From contig FR886331.1 in NCBI GenBank assembly GCA_000436535.1, positions 38,461 through 70,498 of the forward strand: DNA of 32,038 nucleotides, given 5' to 3'. This DNA comes from Eubacterium sp. CAG:252 (GTDB lineage Bacteria; Bacillota; Clostridia; Lachnospirales; Lachnospiraceae). The translations under genes were made by a program, and so were the position numbers. Within the stretch, counting starts at the first letter, position 1; the number at the start of each line of letters is the position of its first letter. The notes under the pieces are model-generated. The model was not told where the DNA came from. It searched no databases and saw nothing but the letters and a program-made list of their open reading frames with translations. Shown here one piece after another: positions 29,564 to 32,038 of this stretch.

Positions 29564-31717
29564 TTGGGTAATTGTAGTGATAAGTATGAAGTGTTGTCGT
29601 CAGTGATTCAAAGCCTGGAATCAAAGGATACATTTCAGAATATAGTTAAGGTTATACTTAGGAAGGCTAATACATATATTCAGGCTGAGTATATAGCAGT
29701 AGTACAGAAGGAGTCGGATGATAACAGGCTGGCGTATATCGCATCAGAAGGAGAGGCAGATGGCTTCATAGAGAAGGTGAGTGATGGCGTATATTCGCTG
29801 GAGGAGTTAAATAAAAGTGTACATGCTCATATTGGCGTACCTGTTGGGGATTATGTAGTTCCGATAGTTATTAATGGTATTAAGGCGATGTATCTTGTAA
29901 TTCATGGTACAGTTAAGGAACTGACAGATGAGCTGGATAGCTTCATACATAGTATAGCATCTGTTATACAGAATATAGCCCAGATGAGAGTGACGAATAA
30001 TTCGCTGTTGTCGTCATATGAAGTACTTAAGGACATACTGAATAATATAGGTTCAGGAATAATAGTGTGTGACAGAAGTTCTGCCAATATATTGTTTGAG
30101 AATAAGGTGGCAGGAGAGTCAAAGGAAATCCAGAACGCTATCAGGGAGTGCTTACAGGAGCTTATGGCATCAGAGGAGTACCGTTCTTATCTTGCAAGAA
30201 AGAAGGCGTATGATGAGGATGAGGAGGCAGACTATGTAAAGCCGTATATACGTCCTATTGAGAAGTATAGTGCAGAGTCGGGGCTGTGGTTTGAGATAAG
30301 ATTTACTAATCTTGTGTGGATAGATGGAAGTGAGGTTATTGTATGTACAGCCGCTGATATAACACAGAAGAAGAAAAGCCAGCAGAAGATTGAGTTTCAG
30401 GCACATAATGACTTCCTTACAGGACTTTACAACCGTATGAAGTGTGAGTCAGACTTAAGAAAGATTATAAAGCAGTCGGTTAAGGATGGTGTCAAGGGTG
30501 CGGTTATGTTTATTGACCTTGATGACTTTAAGCATATCAATGATGGATTAGGACATCAGTATGGTGATATACTTTTACAGCAGATTGCGGCAGGCTTACA
30601 GAGTATAGTAGGACTTCGTGGCAAGTGTTACCGAATGGGTGGTGATGAGTTCGTAGCTATTGTTATGCCAGATATGTTCAGTGAGCTTGAGCGTATAGCC
30701 AACAAGGTAAAGGATATGTTCAACAAGCCGTGGTATCTTATGGAAACAGAGTATTTCTGTACTATGAGTATGGGTATAGCTGTATTTCCGGATGACAGCA
30801 AGGATGTACACGAGATTATAAGACTTGCAGATATAGCGATGTATGAGTCTAAGAAGAACGGAAAGAACGGCTACACATTTTATGATAGCTGCAGCAAGTT
30901 AAATACAGCAAGAAGACTTGATATTGAGAATAATATGAGACAGGCAGTAGCATCCGGCATAGATGAGTTTGTTGTATTCTATCAGCCTGTTGTTGATGTA
31001 AGGACGGGAGAGTGTTCTTCGTGTGAGGCACTTGTAAGATGGGACAGCAAGGCACTTGGCTTTATGGGACCGGGTGATTTTATTCCACTTGCGGAGTATC
31101 TTGGACTTATAACTTCTATCGGAGATTATGTTCTTGAGGAGGCGTGCAGGCAGTGCCGCTACTGGAATGAGCATGGTATGCCGGACTTTCATATCAATGT
31201 CAATCTGTCGGTGGTACAGCTTTTACAGAAGGATGTTGTAGGAACAGTGGCAAGAATACTTAAGAAGACGGGTGTTAAGCCAAGAAATATTGTACTTGAG
31301 ATAACAGAGAGCTTTGCTATCAATGATATGGACAGGGTACTTGAGATAATCCGTGGAATTAAGGAATTAGGGCCAAGGATTGCGCTTGACGACTTTGGAA
31401 CTGGTTATTCCTCTCTTAACTATATTAAGCAGCTTCCGCTTGATATTATAAAGGTCGATAAGACATTTATTGATGATATAGCAGAAGATGAATATGCACA
31501 GGCATTTATAAAGCTTATTGTGGAACTTTCAGATACGATAGATACAAGTATTATTGTTGAAGGCGTTGAGAATGAAAATCAGCTCAATATCCTTAAGGAA
31601 TTAGGAGTTGATTATATACAGGGCTTCTATTATGGAAAGCCTGTTCCTGCATATGAGTTTGAAAGATTAAACTTTAGGGGGAGAATTAATTATGAAGATG
31701 CTGATAAAGAATGGTAG
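29564..31717 (+). CDS. Cyclic-di-GMP enzyme: GAF/PAS sensor with GGDEF and EAL domains
   Basis: The 717-residue cytosolic protein makes and/or breaks c-di-GMP. An N-terminal GAF-like region (about 10-150) and a PAS-like region (about 155-270) precede a GGDEF domain with an intact GGDEF at 359-363 and an EAL domain. EAL catalytic residues look complete: EAL at 488-490, NVNLSV, LEITES, LDDFGTG, KVDK, EGVEN and QGF. The RxxD inhibitory site before GGDEF is absent (GLRGKCYRMGGDEF). The start is a TTG at 29564, set by AGGAGG (29552-29557) six nt upstream; I see no better start. Its end overlaps pyrC by 26 bases. Confidence 0.9.
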   Translation: MGNCSDKYEVLSSVIQSLESKDTFQNIVKVILRKANTYIQAEYIAVVQKESDDNRLAYIASEGEADGFIEKVSDGVYSLEELNKSVHAHIGVPVGDYVVPIVINGIKAMYLVIHGTVKELTDELDSFIHSIASVIQNIAQMRVTNNSLLSSYEVLKDILNNIGSGIIVCDRSSANILFENKVAGESKEIQNAIRECLQELMASEEYRSYLARKKAYDEDEEADYVKPYIRPIEKYSAESGLWFEIRFTNLVWIDGSEVIVCTAADITQKKKSQQKIEFQAHNDFLTGLYNRMKCESDLRKIIKQSVKDGVKGAVMFIDLDDFKHINDGLGHQYGDILLQQIAAGLQSIVGLRGKCYRMGGDEFVAIVMPDMFSELERIANKVKDMFNKPWYLMETEYFCTMSMGIAVFPDDSKDVHEIIRLADIAMYESKKNGKNGYTFYDSCSKLNTARRLDIENNMRQAVASGIDEFVVFYQPVVDVRTGECSSCEALVRWDSKALGFMGPGDFIPLAEYLGLITSIGDYVLEEACRQCRYWNEHGMPDFHINVNLSVVQLLQKDVVGTVARILKKTGVKPRNIVLEITESFAINDMDRVLEIIRGIKELGPRIALDDFGTGYSSLNYIKQLPLDIIKVDKTFIDDIAEDEYAQAFIKLIVELSDTIDTSIIVEGVENENQLNILKELGVDYIQGFYYGKPVPAYEFERLNFRGRINYEDADKEW

Positions 31718-32038
31718 GGTTATTGACCCGGCAAGCAATACAGATGAAGTTAAGGACATCCTTGTATGTGATGGCATGATTGAAAAGGTTGAAAAGGATA
31801 TAAGTGAGGAGGCAGAAAGCATAATAGATGCCAATGGCTGTTTAGTTATGCCGGGACTTATAGACCTTCACGTACATTTCAGGGAGCCGGGGTTTGAGCA
31901 CAAGGAAACTATAAGAACAGGCGCAAGGGCTGCGGCAAGAGGCGGCTTCACAACTGTGTGTTCTATGCCTAACACCAAGCCTGTTGTAGACAGTGTTGAG
32001 ATGGTTGAATATATTAAGAATAAGGCAGAAGAGGTTAC
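31692..32038 (+). CDS. pyrC: Dihydroorotase (partial, runs off the window)
   Basis: This is the first 115 residues of the zinc enzyme that closes the dihydroorotate ring in pyrimidine synthesis. Visible are IKNGRVIDPAS, the metal-binding DLHVHFREPG motif (two zinc-ligand histidines) and GGFTTVCSMPNTKPV, all typical of the class I, PyrC/AllB-type amidohydrolases. The start ATG 31692 has AGGGGGAG about eight nt upstream. It lies inside the end of the GGDEF-EAL gene in another frame, so the two are probably translationally coupled. ATG 31698 is an alternative. Allantoinase is unlikely given the motif spacing, but it is not excluded from a fragment. Confidence 0.88.
   Translation, partial: MKMLIKNGRVIDPASNTDEVKDILVCDGMIEKVEKDISEEAESIIDANGCLVMPGLIDLHVHFREPGFEHKETIRTGARAAARGGFTTVCSMPNTKPVVDSVEMVEYIKNKAEEV

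Overview
The window is chromosomal DNA from a low-GC Gram-positive anaerobe of the Clostridia, most likely a motile, pectin-using member of the Lachnospiraceae (a Lachnospira / Eubacterium eligens-like organism is my best guess). This rests on AGGAGG-type ribosome binding sites, a CIRCE-controlled groESL operon, lipoprotein signal peptides, CheX/CheY-type chemotaxis proteins, a secreted CAP-domain protein with Trp/Tyr-rich repeats, and two copies of a KduD-like uronate-pathway dehydrogenase. No rRNA, tRNA, CRISPR array or intact transposase was seen.

Layout. 1-4660: edge of a minus-strand gene, a PTS IIC-like permease, a YgjP-type metallopeptidase, a minus-strand transglutaminase-like lipoprotein and an OGG1-type DNA glycosylase. 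4709-7037: sigma-A promoter, CIRCE operator, groS, groL and a terminator. 7374-9190: secreted CAP-domain protein with seven 66-bp repeats. 8990-10477: a small membrane protein gene between two inverted copies of an intergenic repeat, followed by a structured leader region in front of guaB. 10478-12387: guaB, then three tandem copies of a 125-bp hairpin-rich unit, then a terminator. 12549-14427: cheX, a stand-alone cheY-like gene, and a truA homologue whose catalytic Asp is replaced by Glu. 14631-18298: argS, a family 2 glycosyltransferase and kduD. 18371-24412: an AT-rich accessory block with a LytTR response regulator, a GHKL histidine kinase, a small exported protein, a lipoprotein, two polytopic membrane proteins and one bitopic protein. 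24517-29386: a second, 5'-truncated glycosyltransferase, a second kduD and a solute-binding lipoprotein, flanked by two directly repeated minus-strand YcxB-like genes. 29564-32038: a GGDEF-EAL protein overlapping the start of pyrC.

How the parts relate. groS/groL are controlled by HrcA through CIRCE. The two-component system probably controls the adjacent exported-protein operon: a 22-bp-spaced direct repeat sits just upstream of a weak -35 region there. The glycosyltransferase-kduD pair occurs twice about 8.7 kb apart, with many synonymous changes but nearly the same protein. The YcxB-like genes flanking the second pair share a 310-bp block with no differences, which ends exactly where the second glycosyltransferase is truncated. 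This marks a recent rearrangement. The items most worth following up are the 125-bp structured repeats after guaB, the LytTR-linked export block with no ATPase, the TruA homologue with Glu at the catalytic position, and the terminated leader upstream of guaB.
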